Program-made: the position numbers and the translations under genes
The notes under the pieces: generated by a model
Seen by the model: the letters and a program-made list of their open reading frames with translations, nothing else
What the model was told of the DNA's origin: nothing
Database searches by the model: none
In this document: positions 26,825-34,873 of the stretch, piece after piece
How the letters are laid out: every line of letters starts with the position of its first letter
Numbering within the stretch: position 1 is the first letter of the stretch
Assembly: GCA_963704075.1 (NCBI GenBank)
Contig: CAVPGV010000020.1
Coordinates: 1 to 64,000, forward strand
Length of the DNA stretch: 64,000 bases
Direction: 5' to 3'
DNA from: JADKAV01 sp963704075
GTDB lineage: Bacteria; Actinomycetota; Actinomycetes; S36-B12; UBA10799

Positions 26825-27730
26825 GTGACCGTTGTGGATCTCGGCGACAGCCCGCCGCCGGACAGTGGATTCCTCGAAAGACTCTCGCTGCACCGCATCG
26901 ACCACGACATCTTCACAGGGTGGTGCCATGCCGGATCTCCGCTGCGCGCGTTCGGCGGTCAGGTGGCGGCCCAAGCCCTCGTGGCGGCGGGGACCACGGT
27001 CGAGCAGCCGGGCAGGGTCGTGCACTCGCTGCATGCGTACTTCCTGCGCGCCGGCTCGACCACCGACCACATCGTGTACATGGTCGACCGGCCACGCGAC
27101 GGCCGCTCGTTCTCGACCAGGCGGGTGCGCGCGGTGCAGTACGGCAAGACGATCTTCACCATGTCCGCCTCCTACGCCCAGCAACTGTCGGGTCCGAGTC
27201 ACTATGTGAGCCCGGTCCCGGACCAGCACTGGATAACGCAGGTCCCGGATCCGGCGGGGCTTTCGCAGGCGGTCATCCTCGATCGTCTGCGGCAAACCGG
27301 TGAGCAGGGCAACGACGGGCTTCCCGAACACGACTTCGTGGACATCCGCTACGTGGACGCTGAGGATGTGGGGCGGATCTCCCAGGGCAGGTTCGACCGG
27401 ATGGCCTGGGTCCGCGCCGGTCAGAGGCTTCCCGATCCGTCGCTGTTCCACGTGTGCGCCATGACCTACTTCTCGGATCTCACGCTGGTCGGTACGGTGC
27501 TCGGGCACCACGGCGGCTACTTCGGCCGGGCGGACCTCGACATCGCCTCGCTGGACCACGCCATGTGGTTCCACGAGCCGTTCCGGGCCGACGACTGGCT
27601 GCTGTTCGTGACTACCAGCCCGGTGTCGGGCGGCGGCCATGGCTTCGCCACCGGGCAGTTCTATAAACCTGACGGAACCCTGGTCTCGTCCGCGGCGCAA
27701 GAAGTTCTCATGCGCGAACCCCTGCGCTGA
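26825..27730 (+). CDS. Acyl-CoA thioesterase II (TesB-like)
   Basis: TesB-type enzymes hydrolyse medium- and long-chain acyl-CoA to free acid and CoA. This 301-residue protein is a double hotdog with GGQVAAQALVAAGTTV and HSLHAYFLRAGSTTDHIVY in the first half and ASLDHAMWFHEPFRADDWLLF in the second; the Asp of SLDHAMWFH is the catalytic candidate. The GTG at 26825 is chosen from family length and a TAGCCT box 7 nt upstream. An alternative GTG at 26591, in a duplicated promoter block, would add 78 repeat-encoded residues. The frame is intact. Confidence 0.9.
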   Translation: MTVVDLGDSPPPDSGFLERLSLHRIDHDIFTGWCHAGSPLRAFGGQVAAQALVAAGTTVEQPGRVVHSLHAYFLRAGSTTDHIVYMVDRPRDGRSFSTRRVRAVQYGKTIFTMSASYAQQLSGPSHYVSPVPDQHWITQVPDPAGLSQAVILDRLRQTGEQGNDGLPEHDFVDIRYVDAEDVGRISQGRFDRMAWVRAGQRLPDPSLFHVCAMTYFSDLTLVGTVLGHHGGYFGRADLDIASLDHAMWFHEPFRADDWLLFVTTSPVSGGGHGFATGQFYKPDGTLVSSAAQEVLMREPLR

Positions 27731-27740
27731 ACACCATGGC

Positions 27741-27746
27741 TAAGTT
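27741..27746 (+). promoter_or_regulatory. Candidate -10 box for DUF2804 gene
   Basis: TAAGTT lies exactly 6 nt before the ATG at 27753 in a 22-bp spacer, which leaves no room for an untranslated leader. Leaderless transcription is likely. Confidence 0.4.
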
Positions 27747-27752
27747 TGAGTC

Positions 27753-28832
27753 ATGGCTGAACCCTCGACCATCCGGCACACCGCTCCCATGCAGGTCATG
27801 GGTCCCGACGGCCCCCGATTCGGCGACTACGTCGGTCTGACACCCGTTCTGCGACCCCCCGGGGCCGAGGGCCTGCCAGGGCAACGTCAGATCACCGGCT
27901 TCCTTCGGCACAAGCGCTGGATGTACACGTTCGCCGCCAACGAGGAGATCCTGGTAACAGCCGCAATCGTCGACGCGGGTCCTACGGGCACGACGTTCAT
28001 CACCGTCGCAGACAGACGTACCGGACATTTCCTCGCCGACATCAGCCGTCCGGGCGGGACCCGGCCGATGGTCGGTGTGAACGAGTACCCCGGAGAGGGT
28101 CACCGCAGTCGCTACCGCATGCCCGGGTCGGACGTGTCGATGAAGACGATCGACGGAATCCTGTCCGTGCGAGCCAAGATCGGCTCCCCGGTCGGTCTCC
28201 CGGCGATCGGTACACCGGCGGTCGAGCTCGACCTGCACTTCGATATCACCGATCAGCCCCCGCTGACGGTCATCTCAGATCTCGATACGGACCCGCCCGC
28301 GGTGTCCACGACCGGCAAGAACGCCGCGTTGCCGGTCAACGGCCGCGTCGTGATCCGCCATGCTGGCCTGCTGCACGCCTTCGATTTCGCCGACGCCGTG
28401 GGCGGTTTCGACTACACCAGCGGCTTCTTGCCCCGCCACACACACTGGCGCTGGGCGTACCTCACAGGCCATCTGGCCGACGAGCGCGTCTTCGGACTCA
28501 ACCTCTCCGCTGACTTCTCCGGCCTGCAAGGACGCGCCCGGGAGAACTCCGTGTGGTTGGACGGCACGCTGCACGCCATCGATCCCGACGCCAGCATCAC
28601 GTACGACGAGTCGGCTCCGGAGAACCCGTGGCACGTCACCACCTCTGACGGTGCCGTGGATCTCGAGTTCACGCCGATCGGCGTCCACCGGGAGTCGTTG
28701 AACTTGGGCTTGCTCCGCAGCCGATTCCTGCAACCGGTCGGTGAGTTCCGGGGGACCGTCAAGCTCGCTGGTCAGACCCTCGGCGTCGACGGCATGCCCG
28801 GAGTCGTCGAGAACCAGGACGTGCTCTGGTAG
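27753..28832 (+). CDS. DUF2804 domain protein
   Basis: This 359-residue protein is recognised as DUF2804 by its layout and by segments such as FGDYVGLTPVL, GFLRHKRWMYTFAANEEI, HRSRYRMPGSDV, HTHWRWAYLTGHLADERVFGLNLSADF and the terminal GVVENQDVLW. No enzymatic role is established for the family; it is often near lipid metabolism genes, and here it follows a thioesterase by 22 bp. No signal peptide or membrane segment is seen. The frame is intact. Confidence 0.8.
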   Translation: MAEPSTIRHTAPMQVMGPDGPRFGDYVGLTPVLRPPGAEGLPGQRQITGFLRHKRWMYTFAANEEILVTAAIVDAGPTGTTFITVADRRTGHFLADISRPGGTRPMVGVNEYPGEGHRSRYRMPGSDVSMKTIDGILSVRAKIGSPVGLPAIGTPAVELDLHFDITDQPPLTVISDLDTDPPAVSTTGKNAALPVNGRVVIRHAGLLHAFDFADAVGGFDYTSGFLPRHTHWRWAYLTGHLADERVFGLNLSADFSGLQGRARENSVWLDGTLHAIDPDASITYDESAPENPWHVTTSDGAVDLEFTPIGVHRESLNLGLLRSRFLQPVGEFRGTVKLAGQTLGVDGMPGVVENQDVLW

Positions 28833-28886
28833 CACCACACCCTGCAACGCAACGCCATACTCACATGTTCGGCGGGCGGCCGAGGT

Positions 28887-29159
28887 TCAGTTGACGCGCC
28901 GGGTCAGAGATAGCCCGAGCAGCACCGGGCCCGTCGAACAGGTTCCCGTTCGAGCCGTGGCACTGCCGCAACTGCCACAGCCGCTGGGTGGGCACGCGGT
29001 GGCCATCGCCTCTGCCGACAAGTAGCCCATGCGGACGAGTTGCTCCAACGACGTGCGGATCATGTCCATCGACAGACCGGTGCTGCGGTGGATCTCGTTG
29101 CTGGTCAGCGCCCCGGCCTCCACGGCGTCGAGCACGGCACTCAGTGGTCCAGCACTCAT
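28887..29159 (-). CDS. FeoC-like winged-helix protein with Cys cluster
   Basis: This 90-residue protein has an N-terminal winged helix (LSAVLDAVEAGALTSNEIHRSTGL) and a Cys-rich wing ACPPSGCGSCGSA with a further Cys in GTC, as in FeoC proteins that bind an iron-sulfur cluster and regulate FeoB stability or the feo operon. The ATG at 29159 overlaps the feoB stop (ATGA). The convergent DUF2804 gene ends 54 bp away. The frame is intact. Confidence 0.75.
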   Translation of the reverse strand: MSAGPLSAVLDAVEAGALTSNEIHRSTGLSMDMIRTSLEQLVRMGYLSAEAMATACPPSGCGSCGSATARTGTCSTGPVLLGLSLTRRVN

Positions 29160-31165
29160 GAGATCAACCTTCCCACTTGGAACACCGCCACCGCGACCAC
29201 CCACGCAACCGACAACTGGACCCCGACGCCGAACAGCGTCCACTTGCGTCCGATCTCGCGCCACTGCGTCGCGAGGGTAGCCACACACGGGGTATACGCC
29301 AGCAGGAAGATCATGAACGCCCAGACCGCTGCCGTGGTGTGTCCGCCGGAGGACTGCGCGAAGTCTTCGCGTACGGCCTCCCCCAGGGCACCGGGTACAT
29401 CCAGCTCGCTGGGTTCTTCGACGGCATAGGTCTGCGACCAGGAACTGATGACCGCCTCTTTGGCCACGAAGCCCACCGCGAGCGCACCCACGGCCTCCCA
29501 GTTGCCGAAGCCGGCCGGCGCGAACACGGGCGTGACCGTCTGCGCAGCTGCAGCGTAGGCGCTGTCACTGACCGGCACGTCCGCGAACGAACCCTGCCCC
29601 CCGACGGGGATCGACTGCAGCAGCCAGACAGCCGCAACGGTCGCGACGATGATCCCGGAGGCGGTGCGCAGGAAACCTTTCAGCCGACCCCAGGTCACGA
29701 CGCCCAGGATTCTGAGGTGGGGCGGCTGATAGGCCGGCAGGTCCAGGAGCAGAGGATCGCGCCCCATGGTTCGCCACAGCGTCTTCTTGAGCGCAAGGCC
29801 CACGACCACCACGAACAAGATCGAGATGATGTACATCGCGAACACCACGTTGCCCGCGTTGTCCGGGAAGAACGTCGCCGCGAGCATCACGTAGACGGCC
29901 AGCCGCGCCGAGCACGAGGTGAAAGGCACCAGCAGTGCGGTGAGGATCCGGTGCCGGGAGTCCGGCAGCACCCGGGTCGCGCTGATGGCGGGGACGTTGC
30001 AGCCGAAGCCCACGATCAGTGGGAGGAAGGCGCGTCCAGGCAGGCCGATCATCCGCATCGTCCGGTCGGTGACCACGGCCGCCCGGGCCATGTAGCCGGA
30101 GTCCTCGAGCAGCGCGAGCAGCGCGAACATGATCGCCATCAGCGGCACGAACGTGAGCAGCATGCCAACGCCGGCGATCAACCCGTCGACCACGAAACTC
30201 TCGACCCAGGAACCACCGAGCCCCACCGCACTCAAGATCGCGACGGCCGCCGTACTCACGGGGCCGGAGAAGAGCGCGTCGAGTCCGTCCTGCAGGGGCG
30301 CGGCAGCGGTCGTGGTGAGCTGGAACACCACCCACATGACAGCCAGGAAGATGATCGGCCCAAGCCAGGGAGCGGTCACCCACCGGTCGATCCGGTCGGA
30401 CCAGGTCCGTGGTTCGGCTTGCGGGCTGACCGTCGCCGCATCGATCGCCTCCTGAATCCACGCGAAGCGTTCATCGGCCGAAGCCAACTCGTCTCCGGCC
30501 ACGTCAGGGCGTGGCCGGGCGGGCAGCGGCGGGCGTCCCAGCGACTGTGCGACGGCTCGGGCAAGATCGGCGTCACCGATCCCGTGACGGGGGTCGACGC
30601 GCACGACTGGGGCTCCGAGGCGGCGGTGCAACTCCTCGACGTCGACTTCGATCTCCCGGCGTGCAGCCACATCCGACATGGTCAGGGCGACCACGACCCG
30701 GCCCGCGGCTTCCCTGACCTGCGAGACCAAGTACAACGATCTGGCCAGCCGTGAGGCGTCCACCACGACGACGATCAGGTCGGGACGGTCGGTCTCGTCT
30801 GGTGGCATCAGGAGCGTGCGGGTGAACTGCTCGTCCGGCGAGATCGCGTCCAGGCTGTAGGCGCCCGGCAGGTCGAGCAGCGCGACCTCTGATCCCGGCT
30901 CGTCCCACGATCCGGCCCCGGCCAGGTCCGGAACCGCCGTACGTTCGCGCAGGGGCACAGACCAGCGTGCGCGTCCGACCTCGACGGTGGTGCCCGGCCA
31001 GTTCCCGACCTGTCGGCGAGCCCCCGTGAGGCTGTTGAAGAGCGTCGACTTGCCGACGTTGGGGGCACCTACGAGTGCCACCACGGGCGCGCCGCTGGCG
31101 GCCAGTGGACCTGCTGCGTCGGAGTGGCAGGAGGCGAAACTCGCCGCGGAGGAATCAGTCGTCAC
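29156..31165 (-). CDS. feoB: Ferrous iron transporter B
   Basis: FeoB imports Fe2+ under GTP control. The N-terminal G domain has GAPNVGKSTLFNSLTG (G1), NWPGTTVE (G2) and DLPGAYSL (G3); the C-terminal part has paired Gate-type segments (FGCNVPAISATRVLPDSRHR; FTSCSARLAVYVMLAATFF) and about ten membrane helices. The GTG at 31165, overlapping feoA by 11 nt, gives 669 residues; upstream in-frame sequence belongs to feoA's antisense frame. The feoABC order and overlaps show a single iron-uptake operon. The frame is intact. Confidence 0.93.
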   Translation of the reverse strand: MTTDSSAASFASCHSDAAGPLAASGAPVVALVGAPNVGKSTLFNSLTGARRQVGNWPGTTVEVGRARWSVPLRERTAVPDLAGAGSWDEPGSEVALLDLPGAYSLDAISPDEQFTRTLLMPPDETDRPDLIVVVVDASRLARSLYLVSQVREAAGRVVVALTMSDVAARREIEVDVEELHRRLGAPVVRVDPRHGIGDADLARAVAQSLGRPPLPARPRPDVAGDELASADERFAWIQEAIDAATVSPQAEPRTWSDRIDRWVTAPWLGPIIFLAVMWVVFQLTTTAAAPLQDGLDALFSGPVSTAAVAILSAVGLGGSWVESFVVDGLIAGVGMLLTFVPLMAIMFALLALLEDSGYMARAAVVTDRTMRMIGLPGRAFLPLIVGFGCNVPAISATRVLPDSRHRILTALLVPFTSCSARLAVYVMLAATFFPDNAGNVVFAMYIISILFVVVVGLALKKTLWRTMGRDPLLLDLPAYQPPHLRILGVVTWGRLKGFLRTASGIIVATVAAVWLLQSIPVGGQGSFADVPVSDSAYAAAAQTVTPVFAPAGFGNWEAVGALAVGFVAKEAVISSWSQTYAVEEPSELDVPGALGEAVREDFAQSSGGHTTAAVWAFMIFLLAYTPCVATLATQWREIGRKWTLFGVGVQLSVAWVVAVAVFQVGRLIS

Positions 31166-31382
31166 GGCGCTCGACACCGATCGCAGCGGCCAACCCGGAA
31201 TCGAGGGCGACACGTGCGCCACCCACGGAAACGACACGACCCCCACCGGTCGTGCGGTACAGAACCCGGACGTGGGATCCAGTCCGGATACCCATCTCGG
31301 CCAGCCGCCGCTTCATAGACGGGGTGCCTTCCACCTCGGTCACCGTGCCTGCTCCCGCGAGCTGACCGAGCGTGTTCCTCAC
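31155..31382 (-). CDS. feoA: FeoA small SH3-like protein
   Basis: FeoA is a cytoplasmic SH3-fold partner of FeoB. This 75-residue protein shows the family features SMKRRLAEMGIRTGSHVRVL and RVALDSGLAAAIGVE. The GTG at 31382 is preceded by ACGAGG, and a TAGCGT hexamer lies 6 nt upstream, so it may be leaderless. It is the first gene of feoABC, and the promoter carries a DtxR/IdeR-like site. Confidence 0.88.
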   Translation of the reverse strand: MRNTLGQLAGAGTVTEVEGTPSMKRRLAEMGIRTGSHVRVLYRTTGGGRVVSVGGARVALDSGLAAAIGVERRDD

Positions 31383-31388
31383 CCTCGT

Positions 31389-31394
31389 ACGCTA
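31389..31394 (-). promoter_or_regulatory. Candidate -10 box for feoABC
   Basis: TAGCGT on the minus strand ends 6 nt before the feoA GTG, placing the transcription start at or next to the start codon. Confidence 0.45.
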
Positions 31395-31400
31395 CCAGGT

Positions 31401-31419
31401 TCGGGTTAGGCGACCCTTA
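31401..31419 (-). promoter_or_regulatory. DtxR/IdeR-like iron box upstream of feoA
   Basis: On the plus strand TCGGGTTAGGCGACCCTTA matches 14 of 19 positions of the DtxR/IdeR consensus TTAGGTTAGGCTAACCTAA. It lies 19-37 nt upstream of the feoA start, over the expected -35 region, where bound repressor would block transcription when iron is plentiful. The call rests on sequence and context only. Confidence 0.55.
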
Positions 31420-31421
31420 CC

Positions 31422-31435
31422 TGTGAGGCATCTCA
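31422..31435. repeat. Small palindrome between feoA and pyrH
   Basis: GTGAG and CTCAC flank GCAT (31422-31435); the right arm covers the pyrH stop codon. It may help terminate pyrH or bind a regulator of feo. Confidence 0.35.
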
Positions 31436-32167
31436 CGCGACGAGTGTGCCGACCTGCAGACCAGCCGCGGCCCGACGGATATTGCCCGGCGCCATGAGGT
31501 CGAACACGATCAGCGGAAGCCGGTTATCCCGACACAGACTGATCGCCGTCCCGTCAGCCACCTTCAGGTCCTGGGCCAGGACCATGGAGTGCGTCAGGCG
31601 ATCGTATTTCGTCGCTGCGGGCGTCGTGCGCGGGTCCGCGTCGTAGACGCCATCCACCCCGCTCTTACCCATGAGCACCACCTGACACCCGATCTCCAGC
31701 GCCCGCTGGGCGGCACAGGAGTCCGTGGAGAAGTAGGGCACCCCGAGACCCGCACCGAAAATCACCACGCGGCCCTTCTGCAGGTGTCGGATCGCGCGAC
31801 GCGGGACATAAGGCTCGGCCACCTGCCCCATGGCGATGGCTGTTTGTACGCGCGTCTCGACGCCGGCCTTCTCGAGGAAGTCCTGTAAGGCCAGGCAGTT
31901 CATGACCGTGCCGAGCATGCCCATGTAGTCTGCGCGGGCCCGGTCCATACCGTGCTCGGACAGTTGCGCGCCCCGGAAGTAGTTGCCACCACCGATCACG
32001 ACGGCGACCTCGCGACCGTCCGAGACGACCTCGGCGATCTGCTGCGCGATCGATGCGACGACGTCGGGGTCGACACCCAGGCCGGTACCACCCGAGAACG
32101 CCTCCCCGGACAGTTTCAGAAGAACACGATCCCAGCCTGCTGCGGGCGCCGACTCCCAACGCTGCAT
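31433..32167 (-). CDS. pyrH: UMP kinase
   Basis: PyrH converts UMP to UDP in pyrimidine synthesis. The 244-residue protein has the amino-acid-kinase signatures LLKLSGEAFSG, VAVVIGGGNYFRG, MGMLGTVMNCLALQDFL and VVIFGAGLGVPYFSTDSCAA, with the GKSGVDGVYDADPRTTP nucleotide loop. Its ATG is 4 nt after the tsf stop, so rpsB-tsf-pyrH is one operon. The frame is intact. Confidence 0.96.
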   Translation of the reverse strand: MQRWESAPAAGWDRVLLKLSGEAFSGGTGLGVDPDVVASIAQQIAEVVSDGREVAVVIGGGNYFRGAQLSEHGMDRARADYMGMLGTVMNCLALQDFLEKAGVETRVQTAIAMGQVAEPYVPRRAIRHLQKGRVVIFGAGLGVPYFSTDSCAAQRALEIGCQVVLMGKSGVDGVYDADPRTTPAATKYDRLTHSMVLAQDLKVADGTAISLCRDNRLPLIVFDLMAPGNIRRAAAGLQVGTLVA

Positions 32168-32171
32168 GGTG

Positions 32172-33005
32172 TCAGCCCTGGCCGACCTTGAAGCGCGCGA
32201 ACCGGCGGACGGTCACGCCGTTCTCATTCAAGTACGCGCCGATGGTCTTCTTGTTGTCGCGGACCCATGGCTGCTCCAGCAGACACACGTCTTTGAAGAA
32301 CCCGTTGACGCGGCCCTCGACGATCTTGGGCAGCGCCTGCTCAGGTTTGCCCTCCTCGCGGGAGGTCTCCTCGGCGATGCGCCGCTCGTTGGCGACGACA
32401 TCCTCGGGGACGTCCTCGCGCGACAGGTACAGCGGGGACATCGCTGCGATGTGCTGCGCGACGTTCTTGCCGACCTCTTCGTTCTCGCCGTCGAGTTCGA
32501 CCAGCGCCCCCACGCTCGGCGGGAGAGCCGGGTCGTGCTTGTGCAGGTACACCGTGACGAAGCCGTCGCCGAACCGCTCGAAGCGGCGGATCTCGATCTT
32601 CTCCCCCATGCTCGCGTTGGCCTCGTCCAGCAGTTGCTGGATGGTCTTGTCGGCCTCAAGCTCCAGGCTGAGCAACTCGGTCACGTCCGACGGCTTCTGG
32701 GCCGCGACGAACGCCGACACGTCGGCCGCGATCTGCTGGAAGGCCGGGGTCTTGGCCACGAAGTCGGTCTCGCAGTTCAGTTCGAGCAGGACCCCGTGTC
32801 CGGTGCCCTCCAGGTAGGAGGTCACGAGGCCGTTGGAGGCCGTGCGCTCCGCGCGCTTGTTGACACCCTTCGCACCCTTGACACGCAGGATCTCGACGGC
32901 CTTGTCGAAGTCGCCATCCGCCTCGGTCAGGGCGTTCTTGCAGTCCAGCATTCCCGCGCCGGTCATTTCGCGCAGGCGCTTGACGTCAGCTGCACTCACA
33001 GCCAT
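32172..33005 (-). CDS. tsf: Elongation factor Ts
   Basis: EF-Ts recharges EF-Tu with GTP. The 277-residue protein begins VSAADVKRLREMTGAGMLDCKNAL, the classic UBA-like N-terminal domain with the TGAGMLDCKNAL signature, followed by the core (NCETDFVAKTPAF). It overlaps the rpsB stop (TGATG). The frame is intact and of normal length. Confidence 0.96.
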   Translation of the reverse strand: MAVSAADVKRLREMTGAGMLDCKNALTEADGDFDKAVEILRVKGAKGVNKRAERTASNGLVTSYLEGTGHGVLLELNCETDFVAKTPAFQQIAADVSAFVAAQKPSDVTELLSLELEADKTIQQLLDEANASMGEKIEIRRFERFGDGFVTVYLHKHDPALPPSVGALVELDGENEEVGKNVAQHIAAMSPLYLSREDVPEDVVANERRIAEETSREEGKPEQALPKIVEGRVNGFFKDVCLLEQPWVRDNKKTIGAYLNENGVTVRRFARFKVGQG

Positions 33006-34060
33006 CAGTTGTTCTCCTCATCGGTGGTGGACTCGGGGGTCGTCGCCTCGGTGGGCTCGACCTGCTCGGTCGTCGGGGCGGTCGCCTCCGCTTCCGGTGC
33101 GGCTTCGGCGGCCGGTGCAGCTTCCGGTGCGGCTTCGGCGGCCGGTGCAGCTTCGGTGGCCTCGGCTGCCGGTGCAGCTTCGGCGGCCTCGGCGGCCGGT
33201 GCAGCTTCGGCGGCCTCGGCGGCCGGTGCAGCTTCGGTGGCCTCGGCGGCCGGTGCAGCTTCGGCGGCCGGCTCGGCGGCCGGTGCAGCTTCGGCTTCCG
33301 CCGCAGCCTGCTGTTCCAGCAGATCCCGCTCCCACTGCGGCATCTCCTCCGCGGTCTCGTCGCCCGCCCCGGCGCGGGCGATCTTGCCCTCCGCCACGGC
33401 GTCTGCGATGACCCTGGTCAGCAGCCCGACCGCACGGATCGCGTCGTCGTTGCCGGGGATCGGGTAGTCGACCACGTCGGGATCACAGTTGGTGTCCAGG
33501 ATCGCGACGATCGGGATGCCGAGCTTGCGCGCCTCCGCAACCGCAATGTGCTCCTTGTTCGTGTCGACGATCCAGACCGCACTCGGAATCTTGCTCATGA
33601 AGCGGATACCGCCGAGGGTCCGCTCGAGCTTGTCGCGCTCGCGGCGAAGACCGAGCAGCTCGCGCTTGGTCATGCCACTGGCCGCGACGTCGTCGAAGTC
33701 GATCTCCTCGAGCTCCTTAAGGCGCTGCAGGCGCTGGTGCACCGTCTGGAAGTTGGTCAGCATGCCGCCGAGCCAGCGCTCGTTGACGTACGGCATCCCG
33801 ACCCGCTGCGCCTGTGTGGCAACAGCTTCCTGGGCCTGCTTCTTGGTACCGATGAACAGGATCGTGCCGCCGTGCGAGACGGTCTGCTTGACGAACTCGA
33901 AAGCGTCGTCGAGGTATCCGAGGGCCTGGTTCAGGTCGATGATGTAGATGCCGTTGCGGTCGGTGAGGATGAACCGCTTCATCTTGGGGTTCCAGCGGCG
34001 GGTCTGGTGTCCGAAGTGGACGCCGGACTCCAGCATCTGGCGCATGGTCACAACTGCCAT
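33005..34060 (-). CDS. rpsB: 30S ribosomal protein S2 with Ala/Glu-rich tail
   Basis: S2 is a late-assembling 30S protein. The ATG at 34060 has AAGGAAA upstream and gives TMRQMLESGVHFGHQTRRWN. The core ends near residue 240 (MPQWERDLLEQQ); the following 110 residues are an acidic low-complexity tail built from EAAPAAEA repeats. Actinobacterial S2 often has a tail, but this one is long and made of visible DNA repeats. A 351-residue protein results. The 5' leader has a perfect palindrome (34104-34124). The frame is intact. Confidence 0.95.
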   Translation of the reverse strand: MAVVTMRQMLESGVHFGHQTRRWNPKMKRFILTDRNGIYIIDLNQALGYLDDAFEFVKQTVSHGGTILFIGTKKQAQEAVATQAQRVGMPYVNERWLGGMLTNFQTVHQRLQRLKELEEIDFDDVAASGMTKRELLGLRRERDKLERTLGGIRFMSKIPSAVWIVDTNKEHIAVAEARKLGIPIVAILDTNCDPDVVDYPIPGNDDAIRAVGLLTRVIADAVAEGKIARAGAGDETAEEMPQWERDLLEQQAAAEAEAAPAAEPAAEAAPAAEATEAAPAAEAAEAAPAAEAAEAAPAAEATEAAPAAEAAPEAAPAAEAAPEAEATAPTTEQVEPTEATTPESTTDEENN

Positions 34061-34103
34061 GGGATTTCCTTTCGTGCCGCGTAGGGCACCTGTCCAGTTA
34101 GAT

Positions 34104-34124
34104 GTGCCGATCGGCGATCGGCAC
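34104..34124 (-). promoter_or_regulatory. Perfect hairpin in the rpsB leader
   Basis: GTGCCGATCG and CGATCGGCAC flank one G (34104-34113, 34115-34124), 44-64 nt before the rpsB start. In many bacteria S2 represses its own mRNA through leader structure; whether this is such a site is unknown. Confidence 0.45.
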
Positions 34125-34230
34125 CCTGACACCGACTCCTGCGCTGGCCTGGTGAGGACTGGACCCAGGAGACCGCGCGGTGGGTACAACGCGGCACTCG
34201 GTGTGCGAATTTCGCCTGACGTGTGCCGGA

Positions 34231-34246
34231 CCTGCCCTAGGGCAGG
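34231..34246. repeat. Perfect 16-bp palindrome upstream of rpsB
   Basis: CCTGCCCTAGGGCAGG is self-complementary and is flanked by CCGG arms (one bulged A). Its place in a divergent promoter region suggests an operator for a dimeric regulator, or a terminator; there is no T-tract. Confidence 0.45.
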
Positions 34247-34366
34247 CCGGATCGGCCAGACGATGGTCACTATCGTATCGGGCCACTTGTGGATGGCCAC
34301 GCCCGGTATTCACAGATCCTCAGGGATCCCTTCCCGAGGACCGCCCGTTTCAGGGTCAATGAGGTC

Positions 34367-34873
34367 ATGACCATGTTCGCCCTCCCGCCGACTCCACCGA
34401 TATCCCCCATGGTGATCGTTCGGGCGTTCGCTCCCGCCCCACACAATTGGCTGCCGGCACACCGGGGCCTCGATCTCGAGGCCCGTGGCGGGCAGGCGGT
34501 GGTCGCACCCCGATCCGGACGGATCGTGTTCGCCGACCGCATCGCCGCGCGCCGCGTGGTGGTGCTCAAGTCCGGGGCCGTCCGTTTCACGTTCGAACCG
34601 GTGCGGGCCCGGGTGGAAGCCGGGCAACGCCTGCGGCCGGGTCAGGTGCTCGGCCGGGTCGACACCGGAGGCCATTGCGACGGCCGCTGCCTGCACTGGG
34701 GTGCGAAGATCGGTGGCGAGTACGTCGATCCGCTGTCCTTCCTGCCGCGGTCCCGCCCGGTCCTGAAACCGTTGTCAGCCCTCGCGTTCAGGCCTCCCGA
34801 TGCACTCGTGCGTCCTGGCGCCAGAGCCCGATTCCCGCCGGCGCGATCTCCAGCAGGCTCAGCGTCACCATGA
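34367..34873 (+). CDS. M23/LytM-like peptidase-fold protein
   Basis: This is a small protein of the actinobacterial M23 group found beside rpsB. HRGLDLEARGGQAVVAPRSGRIVFA fits the LytM core with the His and Asp of the zinc site, but the distal motif reads RCLHWG, with Cys where the first His of HxH is usual, so catalysis is doubtful. No signal peptide is evident from the ATG at 34367. The C-terminal 30 residues overlap the convergent ZIP gene by 86 bp; the real stop may be earlier if an indel is present near 34770. Confidence 0.65.
   Translation: MTMFALPPTPPISPMVIVRAFAPAPHNWLPAHRGLDLEARGGQAVVAPRSGRIVFADRIAARRVVVLKSGAVRFTFEPVRARVEAGQRLRPGQVLGRVDTGGHCDGRCLHWGAKIGGEYVDPLSFLPRSRPVLKPLSALAFRPPDALVRPGARARFPPARSPAGSASP

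Larger units (their letters stand above)
34061..34366. other. 306-bp divergent region between rpsB and the M23-like gene
   Basis: It holds the rpsB leader with a perfect 10-bp-arm palindrome at 34104-34124 and a second palindrome, CCTGCCCTAGGGCAGG, at 34231-34246. Promoters for both directions must lie here. No gene is seen. Confidence 0.6.

Noticed and set aside
31983..33467. Long plus-strand frame across pyrH, tsf and rpsB
   Set aside because: It is antisense to three conserved genes and its Ala/Ser repeats mirror the rpsB tail.
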